Assembly: GCA_017619295.1 (NCBI GenBank)
Contig: JAFZSQ010000089.1
Location: 1 to 53,534 of the forward strand
Length of the DNA: 53,534 nucleotides
Source of the DNA: Lachnospiraceae bacterium
GTDB taxonomy: Bacteria > Bacillota > Clostridia > Lachnospirales > Lachnospiraceae
Direction of reading: 5' to 3'
The stretch's first letter is position 1. Each line of letters opens with the position of its first letter. The translations under genes and the position numbers were made by a program. This document shows, one piece after another, positions 44,803-53,534 of this stretch. The notes under the pieces are model-generated. The model did no database searches. It was not told where the DNA came from and saw only the letters and a program-made list of their open reading frames with translations.

Positions 44803-46350
44803 TTACTTTGCGTAATCTGTTACTCTGGATTCTCTGATGACATTTACCTTGATCTGTCCGGGATATTCCATCTCGTCCTCAATCTTCTTTGAAATGTCTC
44901 TTGCCAGGATAACCATATCTGCATCAGTAACCTGTTCAGGAATTACCATTACACGAATCTCTCTACCCGCCTGAATGGCAAAAGATTTGTCTACGCCTTT
45001 GAAATTGTTGGATATGTCTTCTAACTGTTTAAGTCTGGTTGTATAGGTCTCTAAAGTCTCACGTCTTGCACCGGGTCTGGCAGCAGAAATATCATCTGCA
45101 GCCTGAACAATGCATGCAATCAGAGACTGGGGTTCTACATCACCGTGGTGAGCTTCAACCGCATTAACCACAATTGCATTCTCTTTGTACTTCTTACAAA
45201 GTTCGGTACCAAGCTGTACATGTGAACCTTCCATCTCGTGGTCCACTGCTTTACCGATATCATGGAGTAAGCCTGCTCTCTTTGCAAGTCTTACATCAAG
45301 TCCCATCTCGGCAGCGAGAATACCTGATAACTGTGCAACTTCAACGCTGTGTCTTAAAACATTCTGACCATAACTTGTTCTGAACTTCATCTTACCAAGT
45401 AATCTGATAAGTTCAGGGTGGATTCCGTGAACGCCAACCTCTAATGCGGCTGCTTCACCCTCCTCCTTAATCATGGTCTCAACTTCTTTCTGAGCCTTCT
45501 CTACTGTTTCCTCAATTCTTGCCGGATGAATACGTCCGTCAACAATTAATTTCTCCAGTGCGATTCTTGCGACCTCTCTACGGATAGGATCAAAGCCTGA
45601 CAGGATAACAGCTTCGGGAGTATCGTCTATAATAAGGTCAACACCCGTCATGGTCTCAAGGGTTCTGATGTTACGTCCCTCTCGTCCGATGATACGGCCT
45701 TTCATCTCGTCATTGGGGAGCTGTACAACTGAGATTGTAGCTTCGGATACATGATCTGCAGCACACTTCTGAATGGCTGTAATAACAACTTCCTTAGCCT
45801 TCTTGTCAGCTTCCTCTTTCGCTCTTGCTTCCATCTCCTTGATGAGCTTCGCGGTTTCAAGTTTTACATCATCTTCAACAATTTTAAGTAAATAATCCTT
45901 TGCCTGGTCGGAGGTTAAACCAGAGATTCGCTCCAATTCCTGTACCCTTTGTTCATTCAATCTGGAAACTTCCTCTTTCATCTTGTTGAGGGAGTCTTCC
46001 TTCTGTGACAAACTTGCTTCCTTCTTCTCGATTGCATCGGACTTCTTGTCGATGTTTTCCTCTTTCTGCTGGATACGTCTCTCGGAACGCTGAATTTCAG
46101 CTCTGCGCTCTTTGATTTCTCTCTCCAATTCATTCTTGTTACGAATGTTTTCTTCCTTTGCTTCAAGGAGAGCTTCACGTTTCTTGCTTTCAGCAGTCTT
46201 GAGGGCTTCATCGATGATTTCACGAGCCTTATCCTCAGCAGAGCCTATCTTAGCATCAACAACTTTCTTACGGTAGCCGTTGGTGATAATCGCTGTAAGA
46301 GGAATTGCAATCACGAGGCAGATTGCCGCAGTGATAACAATAGTGGTCAT
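44803..46350 (-). CDS. rny: ribonuclease Y
   Basis: Membrane-bound endoribonuclease that starts mRNA decay in Firmicutes. Layout is canonical for 515 residues: one N-terminal membrane helix (about 3-24), a long charged coiled coil (about 30-190), a KH domain (about 200-265, [16 protein letters not shown]) and an HD metal domain (about 330-425, [22 protein letters not shown]) followed by a conserved C-terminal domain. The only evident ribosome site GGAGGTG lies about 14 bases before ATG and is half of a perfect palindrome GGAG-CAC-CTCC (46357-46367). The site could be hidden in a small hairpin, perhaps giving autoregulation. It has its own promoter and terminator. Confidence 0.97.
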   Translation of the reverse strand: MTTIVITAAICLVIAIPLTAIITNGYRKKVVDAKIGSAEDKAREIIDEALKTAESKKREALLEAKEENIRNKNELEREIKERRAEIQRSERRIQQKEENIDKKSDAIEKKEASLSQKEDSLNKMKEEVSRLNEQRVQELERISGLTSDQAKDYLLKIVEDDVKLETAKLIKEMEARAKEEADKKAKEVVITAIQKCAADHVSEATISVVQLPNDEMKGRIIGREGRNIRTLETMTGVDLIIDDTPEAVILSGFDPIRREVARIALEKLIVDGRIHPARIEETVEKAQKEVETMIKEEGEAAALEVGVHGIHPELIRLLGKMKFRTSYGQNVLRHSVEVAQLSGILAAEMGLDVRLAKRAGLLHDIGKAVDHEMEGSHVQLGTELCKKYKENAIVVNAVEAHHGDVEPQSLIACIVQAADDISAARPGARRETLETYTTRLKQLEDISNNFKGVDKSFAIQAGREIRVMVIPEQVTDADMVILARDISKKIEDEMEYPGQIKVNVIRESRVTDYAK

Positions 46351-46356
46351 CTTTCA

Positions 46357-46367
46357 GGAGCACCTCC
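46357..46367 (-). promoter_or_regulatory. self-complementary ribosome binding site of rny
   Basis: The Shine-Dalgarno sequence GGAGGTG is followed at once by CTCC, giving GGAG-GTG-CTCC, a four-pair hairpin with a three-base loop. No other Shine-Dalgarno sequence is seen nearer the ATG. Confidence 0.5.
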
Positions 46368-46464
46368 TTATTTAATTTTCATTGTACATGCGGTGCGAAA
46401 ACCGCCAAATCTATTATAGAGCGCCTACACTTTAGGCATTCTAAATGCATCTACAACATATAAA

Positions 46465-46493
46465 ATTTTATACTGTAGACTATGTTATGTCAA
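46465..46493 (-). promoter_or_regulatory. promoter of rny
   Basis: On the minus strand a perfect TTGACA (46488-46493) and TAAAAT (46465-46470) are 17 bases apart, giving a leader of roughly 110 bases before the rny start. Confidence 0.85.
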
Positions 46494-46513
46494 GTAGGTG
46501 CCACTTTCTTTTT

Positions 46514-47134
46514 CTAAAAGTCAGAATTTCTGATGCAATTTGAAATGGCGTCATATGAGTAACCTTTACGCATCAGAGAGGCTATCATTTTCTGCCTTTC
46601 GGTATAGTCGGCCTCATCAGGATTAAACCTCTTTTTAGTCAGAATTCTCCTTATTTGTGACTCCTCATCTATACCTGAATCCTCACTCTCTTCGAAGGAT
46701 CTGTAAGCTTTCTCAATGTCCTTTCCGGACACTCCCTTGCCCCTCAAATCATTCTTCATTCTTGCAAGACTTCTTGTTTCCTTGTAAGTTTCAAAGAATT
46801 CAAGACAATATTTGACATCGTCAATATATCCGAAGCCCTTAAGATATTCTATGGCCTCGTCGATTACACTGTCAGGGTATTCACCTTCGTCATATTTATC
46901 TCTGAGTTGTTTCTCCGTATAGGGTTTCTTGGTAAGAAGAGCAAGGCCTCTAAGCTTCGCTCTCTTTGGAAGAAGTTTGGTTAATATAGCCTCGTATGAG
47001 GCCCTTGAAATTTCAGAATTTAAAGAAATGTTATATTCCTTAAATTCGCCTTTGTATAATACAAAGGCGAATTTAAAGTCAATATATATGCGGCTTCTTT
47101 TCTTGTCCAAAGGAACAATATCTGTAATAATCAT
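46514..47134 (-). CDS. recX: RecX-family regulatory protein
   Basis: RecX binds RecA filaments and limits their growth. The 206-residue product shows the family's repeated three-helix units: LTKKPYTEKQLRDKY near 86, VIDEAIEYLKGFGYIDDVKYC near 105, RMKNDLRGKGVSGKDIEKAY near 133 and MIASLMRKGYSYDAISNCI near 182. The gene starts immediately after recA (TAA then ATG), with GAGGA placed inside the recA end, so RecX production is coupled to RecA. This recA-recX order is common in bacteria. An N-terminal extension of about 75 residues before the first repeat is typical of Firmicutes forms. Confidence 0.92.
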   Translation of the reverse strand: MIITDIVPLDKKRSRIYIDFKFAFVLYKGEFKEYNISLNSEISRASYEAILTKLLPKRAKLRGLALLTKKPYTEKQLRDKYDEGEYPDSVIDEAIEYLKGFGYIDDVKYCLEFFETYKETRSLARMKNDLRGKGVSGKDIEKAYRSFEESEDSGIDEESQIRRILTKKRFNPDEADYTERQKMIASLMRKGYSYDAISNCIRNSDF

Positions 47135-48142
47135 TTATTCCTCATTGTTCTGGAGTCCGTAGTGCTCTCTTACTTTATTCTCAATCTCCTTAAGAACTTC
47201 AGGGTTATTCTCTAGATAAATCTTGGCATTCTCTCTTCCCTGTCCAATCTTCTCGCCGTTATATGCATACCATGCACCGGACTTGTTTACAACATCAATG
47301 TCTGCTGCAAGATCGAGAATATCACCTGATGCGGAAATTCCCTTTCCGAACATGATATCAAATTCTGCTTCCTTGAAAGGAGGTGCAATCTTATTCTTAA
47401 CAACCTTAACTCTGGTTCTGTTTCCGATTACCTCACCGCCCTGCTTTAAGGACTCGATTCGTCTTACGTCCATACGAACTGAAGAATAGAACTTAAGAGC
47501 ACGACCACCTGTTGTGGTTTCGGGATTACCGAACATTACTCCAACCTTCTCACGAAGCTGGTTAATAAATACAACCGCGCAATTGGATTTGCTGATAACA
47601 CCGGTAAGCTTTCTTAAAGCCTGAGACATAAGTCTTGCCTGAAGACCTACGTGGGAATCTCCCATCTCGCCGTCAATTTCAGCCTTGGGAACAAGAGCTG
47701 CAACAGAGTCAACAACAACGATGTCGATGGCTCCTGAACGAACCATTGTCTCAGCAATCTCAAGTGCCTGCTCGCCGTTATCGGGCTGTGAAATGTAAAG
47801 GTTATCAATATCTACGCCGATATTCTTGGCATATACGGGGTCAAGAGCATGCTCTGCATCGATGAATCCTGCAATTCCGCCTCTCTTCTGAACCTCCGCA
47901 ATCATGTGCAAAGTAACTGTGGTCTTACCACTGGATTCGGGACCATATATCTCTACGATTCGTCCCTTGGGAATACCACCAAGACCAAGTGCAATGTCCA
48001 AACTAAGGGAACCTGTGGGGATGGTCTCCACATTCATCTGTGCGGAAGGGTCACCCAGTTTCATAACTGCGCCCTTACCATACTGTTTCTCAATCTGCAG
48101 CAATGCCGCGTCAAGTGCTTTTAACTTTTCGTCTCTTTCCAT
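47135..48142 (-). CDS. recA: RecA recombinase
   Basis: ATP-dependent strand exchange and SOS coprotease. The start is set at ATG 48142 ([14 protein letters not shown]), preceded by GGAG; the longer frame to 48208 would run across the LexA box. This gives 335 residues. Motifs present are [20 protein letters not shown] (Walker A, near 65), [21 protein letters not shown] (near 139) and [21 protein letters not shown] (loop 2 region). The acidic C-terminal tail is short ([11 protein letters not shown]). Two LexA boxes overlie its promoter, so the gene is SOS-induced, and recX is co-transcribed. Confidence 0.98.
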   Translation of the reverse strand: MERDEKLKALDAALLQIEKQYGKGAVMKLGDPSAQMNVETIPTGSLSLDIALGLGGIPKGRIVEIYGPESSGKTTVTLHMIAEVQKRGGIAGFIDAEHALDPVYAKNIGVDIDNLYISQPDNGEQALEIAETMVRSGAIDIVVVDSVAALVPKAEIDGEMGDSHVGLQARLMSQALRKLTGVISKSNCAVVFINQLREKVGVMFGNPETTTGGRALKFYSSVRMDVRRIESLKQGGEVIGNRTRVKVVKNKIAPPFKEAEFDIMFGKGISASGDILDLAADIDVVNKSGAWYAYNGEKIGQGRENAKIYLENNPEVLKEIENKVREHYGLQNNEE

Positions 48143-48159
48143 TACCTTCTCCTTTTGTC

Positions 48160-48208
48160 CGAACATTAGTTCTAAGATAAGAATAAACAAATGTTCGACT
48201 TCTGTCAA
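48160..48208 (-). promoter_or_regulatory. recA promoter with two LexA (Cheo) boxes
   Basis: On the minus strand TTGACA (48203-48208) and TATTCT (48180-48185) are 17 bases apart. CGAACATTTGTTTA (48184-48197) lies in the spacer and, on the plus strand, CGAACATTAGTTCT (48160-48173) lies just past the start of transcription. Both fit the Gram-positive LexA consensus CGAACRNRYGTTYC closely. A dimer on each would block initiation. Confidence 0.9.
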
Positions 48209-48344
48209 TAGTTTTTTTGTAATTTGTAACTCTCCGGGAAATTATCGGCGAAAAGCCTAAGAAATCAATGTTTCGAAAATGGATACTCTTATCTTACATC
48301 GACTCCTTTTGATTTACAAATTAAATTTTTATAAACTTTTTGTT

Positions 48345-49628
48345 CTAGAAAGATATGGGGCTTCCCTTATCGGAAAAAGTGACCTTGCTGTAATATTCGA
48401 GAACGCTCTTTCTCAAAACCGTAAGAGCCGCTGAAGTAGCCTGCTCTCTTATTCTTTGTCTGTTTCCGGAGAAAATGTATTTGTATGCTTTGGATTCGCC
48501 CTTAATGCTGCAGCCGATAAATACTGTTCCGACAGGGATTTCATCAGTTCCGCCTCCCGGTCCCGCAAGCCCCGTTACACTTATGGCAACGTCAGCCTTG
48601 GATTCTGCAGCAGCTCCTTTTGCCATTTCGTTGGCAACCTGTTCGCTTACGGCTGTATATTTCTCAAGGGTGGATTTCTTAACTCCCACAAGCTTTCTCT
48701 TTGCCTTATTTGAGTACGTGATGAATCCGTACTTGAACACGTCAGATGCTCCGGGTACATTGATAATTCTTGATGATACCATTCCTCCGGTACAGGATTC
48801 TGCGGTAGAAATCGTCAGGTTATTGGCTGTAAGAAGTTCAACCACATCCTGCTCCAAAGTAACATCTTCCCTGGTTGTATATATGGTTGCCCCAAGGCGA
48901 TTCTTAATTTCTTTAACCACGGGTTTAACCAACCTCTTGGCCTCCTCTTCATCAGCGGCCTTGGCGGTTACTCTTAAGTGAACCTCTCCTGGTTTTGCAT
49001 ATGTGGCAATGGTTGGATTGGTCTGTTTCGAAATAATATCAGACAGAATCGAAGCCACCTTGCTCTCCCCGATTCCGCAAACTTTAATGGTCTTGGAATA
49101 GAGGCAGTCAGGTACGACTTCCTTAAGATACGGGATAACCTGGTCCTCAAACATAGGCTTCATCTCTGAAGGAGGGCCGGGCAAAAGAATCAAATGAACA
49201 TTCCCCTCGGAAATAATTATTCCGGGGGCCGTTCCGTTGGGGTTATATAAAACCTTCGAGCCTTCAGGAACCATAGCCTGCTTCCAGTTGCTCTCGGGAA
49301 TATCTCTTCCGAGTTTGGCAAAATAATCACTTATATCCTGCCTTTGTTTGGCATCGCTTACAAGGTTCTTCCCCATAACCTTTGCAGCGGTTTCTTTGGT
49401 TAAATCATCCTCTGTGGGTCCAAGTCCTCCCGAGAGGATAACCACATCGGATCTTCCCACAGCGGTTTTAATCTCCGCCGTAAGTCTTTCCTCATTATCT
49501 CCCACAACACTTTGATAATAGCAAACAAGGCCAAGCTTAGCGCATTCCCCCGCAAGATAGGCCGCGTTTGTATTAACTATATTCCCCATCAGAATTTCGG
49601 TTCCCACCGAAATGATTTCAACCTTCAT
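48345..49628 (-). CDS. cinA: CinA-family protein (NMN deamidase / competence-damage inducible)
   Basis: Two domains are visible. The N-terminal molybdopterin-binding-like COG1058 domain covers about residues 1-170, with IISVGTEILMGNIVNTNAAYLA and LSGGLGPTEDDLTKE. The C-terminal CinA domain covers about 265-415, with STAESCTGGMVSSRIINVPGAS and VAISVTGLAGPGGGTDEIPVGTVFIG, the NMN deamidase core. At 427 residues it is slightly longer than average. Location just upstream of recA in the direction of transcription matches many Firmicutes and Actinobacteria, where the pair links nucleotide repair and recombination. The recA promoter follows it, so recA can be expressed separately. It starts one base after the pgsA stop. 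Confidence 0.95.
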   Translation of the reverse strand: MKVEIISVGTEILMGNIVNTNAAYLAGECAKLGLVCYYQSVVGDNEERLTAEIKTAVGRSDVVILSGGLGPTEDDLTKETAAKVMGKNLVSDAKQRQDISDYFAKLGRDIPESNWKQAMVPEGSKVLYNPNGTAPGIIISEGNVHLILLPGPPSEMKPMFEDQVIPYLKEVVPDCLYSKTIKVCGIGESKVASILSDIISKQTNPTIATYAKPGEVHLRVTAKAADEEEAKRLVKPVVKEIKNRLGATIYTTREDVTLEQDVVELLTANNLTISTAESCTGGMVSSRIINVPGASDVFKYGFITYSNKAKRKLVGVKKSTLEKYTAVSEQVANEMAKGAAAESKADVAISVTGLAGPGGGTDEIPVGTVFIGCSIKGESKAYKYIFSGNRQRIREQATSAALTVLRKSVLEYYSKVTFSDKGSPISF

Positions 49629-49629
49629 T

Positions 49630-50190
49630 TTAGTCTTCCTTCATCACATCCCAGTTTTTGATAAGGTAATCCAATAAGCTGATAATTGTAAGGGCCAAAG
49701 CCACATACATAACTATGGTTGTAAGAATCTGAAGTGCAGATATGTTTGCAAGCATAAGACAAACCATAATCATCTGAGAAACGGTCTTTGATTTGCCCCA
49801 CATACTGGCTGCCAGTACTCTTCCTCTGTCGGAAGCAACAAGTCTGAAACCGCTTATGGTAAACTCTCTTGCAATTATGATAACCACAATCCATGAAGGA
49901 ATTCTTCCAAGTTCAATAAGACAAATCATGGCTGAGCAAACAAGAAGCTTGTCCGCAATGGGATCCATAAATTTGCCGAAGTTTGTAATGAGATTGTGCT
50001 TTCTCGCAATCTTTCCGTCTGCAAGATCTGTAAGGCTTGCAATAATAAAGATTGCAAGGCTGATGAAGTCCGCATACTCAGTTACGAAGCCCCAGTCATA
50101 GCCTGCGTGAGCACCTAAAAGGATAACCACGAAGGGAACAATAAGAATAACCCTCGCAATGGTAAGTTTATTAGGTAATGTCCATTTCAT
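49630..50190 (-). CDS. pgsA: CDP-diacylglycerol-glycerol-3-phosphate 3-phosphatidyltransferase
   Basis: Makes phosphatidylglycerol phosphate, an early step of acidic phospholipid synthesis. The CDP-alcohol phosphotransferase motif DG-x2-AR-x8-G-x3-D-x3-D is complete in DLADGKIARKHNL followed by NFGKFMDPIADK (residues about 55-82). Five to six hydrophobic helices span the 186 residues. The start PNKLTIARVILIVPFVV is typical of PgsA. It lies between rimO and cinA with very short gaps, an order also known from other Firmicutes. Confidence 0.96.
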   Translation of the reverse strand: MKWTLPNKLTIARVILIVPFVVILLGAHAGYDWGFVTEYADFISLAIFIIASLTDLADGKIARKHNLITNFGKFMDPIADKLLVCSAMICLIELGRIPSWIVVIIIAREFTISGFRLVASDRGRVLAASMWGKSKTVSQMIMVCLMLANISALQILTTIVMYVALALTIISLLDYLIKNWDVMKED

Positions 50191-50202
50191 AAATAGCTCC
50201 TC

Positions 50203-51588
50203 CTATACATTAACCGGTTCGCCGATCAAATCGTATTCATTGAAATCAGTAATCAAAACATCTATAAAATCACCGCTCATCAAATTCATATCCGTCTTGA
50301 TAAAAACGTATCCATCTACACCCGGTGCATCCATGTAGGTTCTTCCCACATAGACATCCTCCTTGGTGTCTCTTCCCTCTATAAATGTGCGATAAACCTT
50401 TCCCACTCTCTTTTCGGACAAGTCATATGAAACTGCCTGCTGCAACTCCATAATCTCGTCTCTTCTGGAATCCTTTACCTCATCAGGTACCTGATTCTCC
50501 ATGGTAGCTGCGGGAGTATTTTCCTCTGCCGAGTATGAGAAAACTCCGAGTCTGTCAAACTCTGTCTCATTGACAAAGCGATAAAGTTCCTCGAAATCCT
50601 CTTCCGTCTCTCCCGGGAATCCCGTAATAAGTGTGGTTCTCAGACAGATATCGGGGATTTCCTTTCGAAGCTTGGCCACAATTCTTTCAATATCTGCCTT
50701 GTCCGTTCGTCTGCCCATCTTCTTTAAGATGGAATCGCTGCAGTGCTGAATGGGCAAATCAAGGTAATTGCAAACCTTTGCCTCTTCCTTGATGGTAGCA
50801 ATAAGCTCATCGTCAATCTCTTCAGGATAACAATACTGAATTCGAATCCACTCCAGCCCGTCTATCTTACATAACTCCTTTAGGAGTTTGGAAAGGCTCT
50901 TTTTGCCGTATAAATCTGTTCCGTAAAGGGTGGTTTCCTGGGCCACAAGAATTAATTCCTTAACTCCCTGACTCACCAGTTCTTCGGCTTCCTTTATGAG
51001 GCTTTCCATGGGAACGGATCTGTACTTTCCTCTGATTTTGGGGATTATGCAATAAGTACAATTCTTACCGCAGCCCTCCGCAATCTTAAGGTGAGCATAG
51101 TGCCCGCCTGTGGACACAAGTCTCTTCTTCCCCGTAATGCAGGGAGCGCTTATATCCTTGTAAAAACTGTTTCTTCCACTCTTCTCCAAACAGTACCTGG
51201 TGGCTTCCACAATATCATCAAAAGAAGATGTCCCTACAATTGCATCTACCTCGGGTATCTCCTTTATAATTTCATCTTTATATCTCTCGGAAAGGCATCC
51301 GCAGACAACTATGCCCTTAAGGTGCCCAGACTTTTTAAGATCGGCAATCTCAAGTATTGTGTTGATGCTTTCCTCCTTGGCATCACCGATAAAGCAGCAT
51401 GTGTTAACAATGATTACATCTGCTTCCTCTTCAATGTCGGTTATGCGATATCCTGCCTCGGAAAGCATGCCAAGCATCATCTCCGAATCCACAAGATTCT
51501 TATCGCAGCCAAGGGATATTAACATAATTAAAGGCGAGTTTGAATCCTCAAACGTCGCCTTCATCGCATTATTATTCTGCTTCATCAT
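50203..51588 (-). CDS. rimO: ribosomal protein S12 (Asp) methylthiotransferase
   Basis: Radical-SAM enzyme that adds a methylthio group to a conserved Asp of ribosomal protein S12. Three domains are visible. UPF0004 covers about residues 18-135, with SLGCDKNLVDSEMM, VNTCCFIGDAKEESI and VVCGCLSERY supplying three cluster Cys. The radical-SAM domain carries CGKNCTYCIIP (CxxxCxxC, near 173), and a C-terminal TRAM domain follows (about 395-455). The NxVDSE and GCDKN wording favours RimO over MiaB. The ATG at 51588 overlaps rpoZ by 17 bases; a second ATG eight codons later (51564) is an equally possible start because neither has a clear Shine-Dalgarno site. Confidence 0.95.
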   Translation of the reverse strand: MMKQNNNAMKATFEDSNSPLIMLISLGCDKNLVDSEMMLGMLSEAGYRITDIEEEADVIIVNTCCFIGDAKEESINTILEIADLKKSGHLKGIVVCGCLSERYKDEIIKEIPEVDAIVGTSSFDDIVEATRYCLEKSGRNSFYKDISAPCITGKKRLVSTGGHYAHLKIAEGCGKNCTYCIIPKIRGKYRSVPMESLIKEAEELVSQGVKELILVAQETTLYGTDLYGKKSLSKLLKELCKIDGLEWIRIQYCYPEEIDDELIATIKEEAKVCNYLDLPIQHCSDSILKKMGRRTDKADIERIVAKLRKEIPDICLRTTLITGFPGETEEDFEELYRFVNETEFDRLGVFSYSAEENTPAATMENQVPDEVKDSRRDEIMELQQAVSYDLSEKRVGKVYRTFIEGRDTKEDVYVGRTYMDAPGVDGYVFIKTDMNLMSGDFIDVLITDFNEYDLIGEPVNV

Positions 51589-51814
51589 CGCTAAGGATTT
51601 TGATCTTACCTTCGTTTAACTCGTCAACTGCAATTGATAAAGGCTTTGTTGTAGCAGGTCTCTCAACCAAGGGATCTGCTCCTGCAATGAGCTGTCTTGC
51701 TCTTTTTGATGTTGCCATTACGATTGAGTAACGGCTGTTAACTACGGGTGCCTCACCGGGCTCAACCTCGCTGTTTACTACTTTCATAAGATCTGAATAT
51801 GAGGGATGTAACAT
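51572..51814 (-). CDS. rpoZ: RNA polymerase omega subunit
   Basis: Small assembly subunit of RNA polymerase. The 80-residue product has the omega core NSRYSIVMATSKRARQLIAGAD (residues 27-48), followed by the segment KPLSIAVDELNEGKI typical of Clostridial omega. It stands directly behind gmk, the common Firmicutes order gmk-rpoZ, and overlaps the start of rimO. The N-terminal 20 residues (MLHPSYSDLMKVVNSE) are the usual form in Lachnospiraceae. Confidence 0.93.
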   Translation of the reverse strand: MLHPSYSDLMKVVNSEVEPGEAPVVNSRYSIVMATSKRARQLIAGADPLVERPATTKPLSIAVDELNEGKIKILSDDEAE

Positions 51815-51821
51815 AAAATTT

Positions 51822-52457
51822 CTATTCTCCTTTCAAACATGTGCCAAGTTCTGCTCTCAGCTCATCAATAAATTGTCTGTTACGTTTCGGCGCCGTCTTG
51901 GCGGCAGCCACAACATTCTTTATATTAGATACGCATTCATCAAGCTTATCATTGATAATAAGGTAATCGTAACTTTCGATTCCCTTGGCTTCCTCAGCCG
52001 CCCTCTCAATACGTTTCTTTATCACTTCTTCTGTCTCGGTGCCTCTGGATCTTAACCTTCTCTCAAGCTCCGCAATGCTGGGGGGTGTGATGAAGAAAAG
52101 CACCGCATCTTCAAACTGGTCCTTAATCTTAAGAGCACCCTGAATCTCTATTTCAAGAATTACGTTCTTACCCGCTGCCAACTGGCTTTCCACATAGGCC
52201 TTGGGTGTTCCGTAATAATTATCACAATACTGAGCATACTCTAAAAGTCCGCCCGCTTCAATGGTTTCTTCGAATTTCTCTCTTGAAACGAAAAAATAAG
52301 TTACCCCTTCTGCATCACCGGGTCTGGGTGCTCTGGTTGTCATGGAAATGGACAAAGCATACGCATCCTTATCCTTAACCAGTTCATTAACAACCGTTCC
52401 TTTGCCTGCCCCCGAAAAACCTGAAATGACTATTAATATTCCCCTGGGTTTACTCAT
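51822..52457 (-). CDS. gmk: guanylate kinase
   Basis: Phosphorylates GMP to GDP. The start is ATG 52457 ([16 protein letters not shown]), seven bases after GGAGG located in the end of remA; the open frame six codons longer has no ribosome site. This gives 211 residues. Visible are the P-loop [11 protein letters not shown], the GMP-binding stretch [28 protein letters not shown], and [20 protein letters not shown]. The lid and adenine regions [20 protein letters not shown] follow. The start overlaps the remA stop by eight bases, indicating coupling. Confidence 0.97.
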   Translation of the reverse strand: MSKPRGILIVISGFSGAGKGTVVNELVKDKDAYALSISMTTRAPRPGDAEGVTYFFVSREKFEETIEAGGLLEYAQYCDNYYGTPKAYVESQLAAGKNVILEIEIQGALKIKDQFEDAVLFFITPPSIAELERRLRSRGTETEEVIKKRIERAAEEAKGIESYDYLIINDKLDECVSNIKNVVAAAKTAPKRNRQFIDELRAELGTCLKGE

Positions 52458-52707
52458 TCGCGCCTCCGTTTTCAATCTGTGCTCTGCTTGCTATTGTGTC
52501 GGGAAGGAGAGCAGAAAGAATCACGTTCCCGTTCTCGGCAATAAGCACTGCCTTGGTCTTACGACCCTGTGTAGCATCAATAATGTTGCCCTCTTCTCTG
52601 GCTGTCTGAATAAGTCGCTTCATAGGAGCCGAGTCAGGGCTTACTATCGCTACTATCTTGTCTGTATTGACTATGTTGCCGAAACCTATATGTGTAAATT
52701 TAGCCAT
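52450..52707 (-). CDS. remA: RemA-family regulatory protein (DUF370)
   Basis: RemA is a small DNA-binding protein that in Bacillus subtilis activates genes of the extracellular matrix and osmoprotection. The 85 residues show the family line [44 protein letters not shown] (given here as the key parts [14 protein letters not shown] and DATQGRKTK). Its place between yicC and gmk is conserved across Firmicutes. The target genes in this organism are unknown. The surface-protein loci of the window are possible but untested candidates. Confidence 0.95.
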   Translation of the reverse strand: MAKFTHIGFGNIVNTDKIVAIVSPDSAPMKRLIQTAREEGNIIDATQGRKTKAVLIAENGNVILSALLPDTIASRAQIENGGANE

Positions 52708-52711
52708 GTCG

Positions 52712-53534
52712 TTATTCTATATTCTGAATCTGTTCTCTGACTTTCTCGATGTCGGTCTTTAATTCTATCGCAACATTGGAAATTGTCAAATCGTTGCACT
52801 TGGAAAGAATGGTGTTGGCTTCACGGTTCATCTCCTGAGCTATAAAGTCAAGCTTTCTTCCTACGCTTCCGCCCTCTGTGAGAGCTTCCTTTGTGGCTTC
52901 GATGTGGCTGTGAAGTCTTACAAGCTCTTCATCCACACAAACCTTATCTGCAAAAAGAGTTACCTCGGTGAGGATTCTGTTCTCATCATACTGGGCATTA
53001 CCAAGCATCTCCTCAACCTTCTCGGTAAGTTTCTTCTTATATTCACTGATAATAACAGGGGCTCTGTCCTCAATAATTGAAACATTCTTAAGCATGCCGT
53101 CAAGCTTGCCAAGAAGGTCGTTCTTAAGGTTCTCTCCCTCATTCTTTCTGGTCTCTACAAAGCCTTCGCAAGCCTTGTCGATACAGCCCTTAAGCTCCTT
53201 CCAGATTTCCTCCTCATCCTGAGTGGACTCTTCCATGGAGAAAACTTCAGGGTATCTTGATAAGGTGGACACACGAATATCATCCTCAAGAGAGAATTCT
53301 GCAGCCATCTCCTTAAGATATTTAAGGTATTCTCCTGCAATATCCTTGTTGTACTTAATAGTTACATTCTCTTCACTGAGGTCCTCAAAAGTGATAAAGA
53401 TATCTACTTTACCTCTCTGAATATATGACTTAAGTTCATTTCGGATTGCCGCCTCGAAAAAGTTGAGCTTTTTAGGCATTTTGATGGAAACATCAAGATA
53501 TCTGTGATTTACGGACTTCATCTCAACGGTGAAT
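52712..53534 (-). CDS. yicC: YicC-family endoribonuclease (5' end outside window)
   Basis: The frame is open to the window edge: before the apparent ATG at 53521 the codons read FTVE, giving [20 protein letters not shown]. In YicC proteins this segment lies about 20 residues after the true start (MTGFGR...), so the first part is missing here. The visible 273 codons contain the YicC N-domain ([19 protein letters not shown]) and the DUF1732 C-domain with [21 protein letters not shown], the most conserved stretch. YicC proteins are linked to RNA turnover. It heads the yicC-remA-gmk-rpoZ run. Confidence 0.95.
   Translation of the reverse strand, partial: FTVEMKSVNHRYLDVSIKMPKKLNFFEAAIRNELKSYIQRGKVDIFITFEDLSEENVTIKYNKDIAGEYLKYLKEMAAEFSLEDDIRVSTLSRYPEVFSMEESTQDEEEIWKELKGCIDKACEGFVETRKNEGENLKNDLLGKLDGMLKNVSIIEDRAPVIISEYKKKLTEKVEEMLGNAQYDENRILTEVTLFADKVCVDEELVRLHSHIEATKEALTEGGSVGRKLDFIAQEMNREANTILSKCNDLTISNVAIELKTDIEKVREQIQNIE

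Overview
The window looks like a chromosomal segment of a Gram-positive, low-to-moderate G+C Clostridia, most likely a Lachnospiraceae (Butyrivibrio/Roseburia-like). The grounds are the order yicC-remA-gmk-rpoZ-rimO-pgsA-cinA-recA-recX-rny, the PyrR-controlled leader, RemA, RNase Y, strong GGAGG-type ribosome binding sites and Cheo-type LexA boxes. This assignment is inference from content, not from a search. Nearly every gene lies on the minus strand. The exceptions are an IS3-family transposase at the left edge and one 60-residue gene at 8398.

Layout by region. 1-880: right part of an IS3-family element, inserted just behind the aromatic operon and apparently inside its terminator. 921-6004: an aromatic amino acid operon, transcribed pheA-aroB-aroC-tyrA-aroF. 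It is preceded by a 43-codon Phe/Tyr-rich leader peptide (absent from ordinary gene calls) and mutually exclusive hairpins, which points to ribosome-mediated attenuation. 6037-8254: pyrR-uraA with a PyrR-binding hairpin and an intrinsic terminator in the leader. 8314-12807: a 60-residue small protein on the plus strand, convergent with a 1291-residue Ala-rich coiled-coil surface protein.

12808-38972 is the remarkable part: one long minus-strand operon of 13 genes. In transcription order it encodes a 2122-residue collagen-like/Fn3-like surface protein and a 542-residue GGX-repeat membrane-anchored protein. An F-type ATPase-like cassette follows: c, a b-delta fusion, alpha, gamma, a 67-residue unknown, beta, epsilon. 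Then come a five-helix membrane protein, a one-helix anchored protein, a 3717-residue surface protein and a second 60-residue small protein. The cassette keeps the gene order of a normal atp operon but has no recognisable subunit a. Its c subunit has lost the ion-binding carboxylate. Alpha and beta keep Walker motifs and beta keeps its catalytic Glu. The simplest reading is an ATP-driven rotary or conformational machine that does not pump ions and works with giant cell-surface proteins. I consider this the candidate undescribed system of the window.

38987-44747: a papain-like-fold candidate, a membrane diguanylate cyclase, an endonuclease/exonuclease/phosphatase-family protein and a Na/Pi cotransporter. 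44749-53534: housekeeping genes (rny, recX, recA with two LexA boxes, cinA, pgsA, rimO, rpoZ, gmk, remA, and a yicC gene cut by the window edge).
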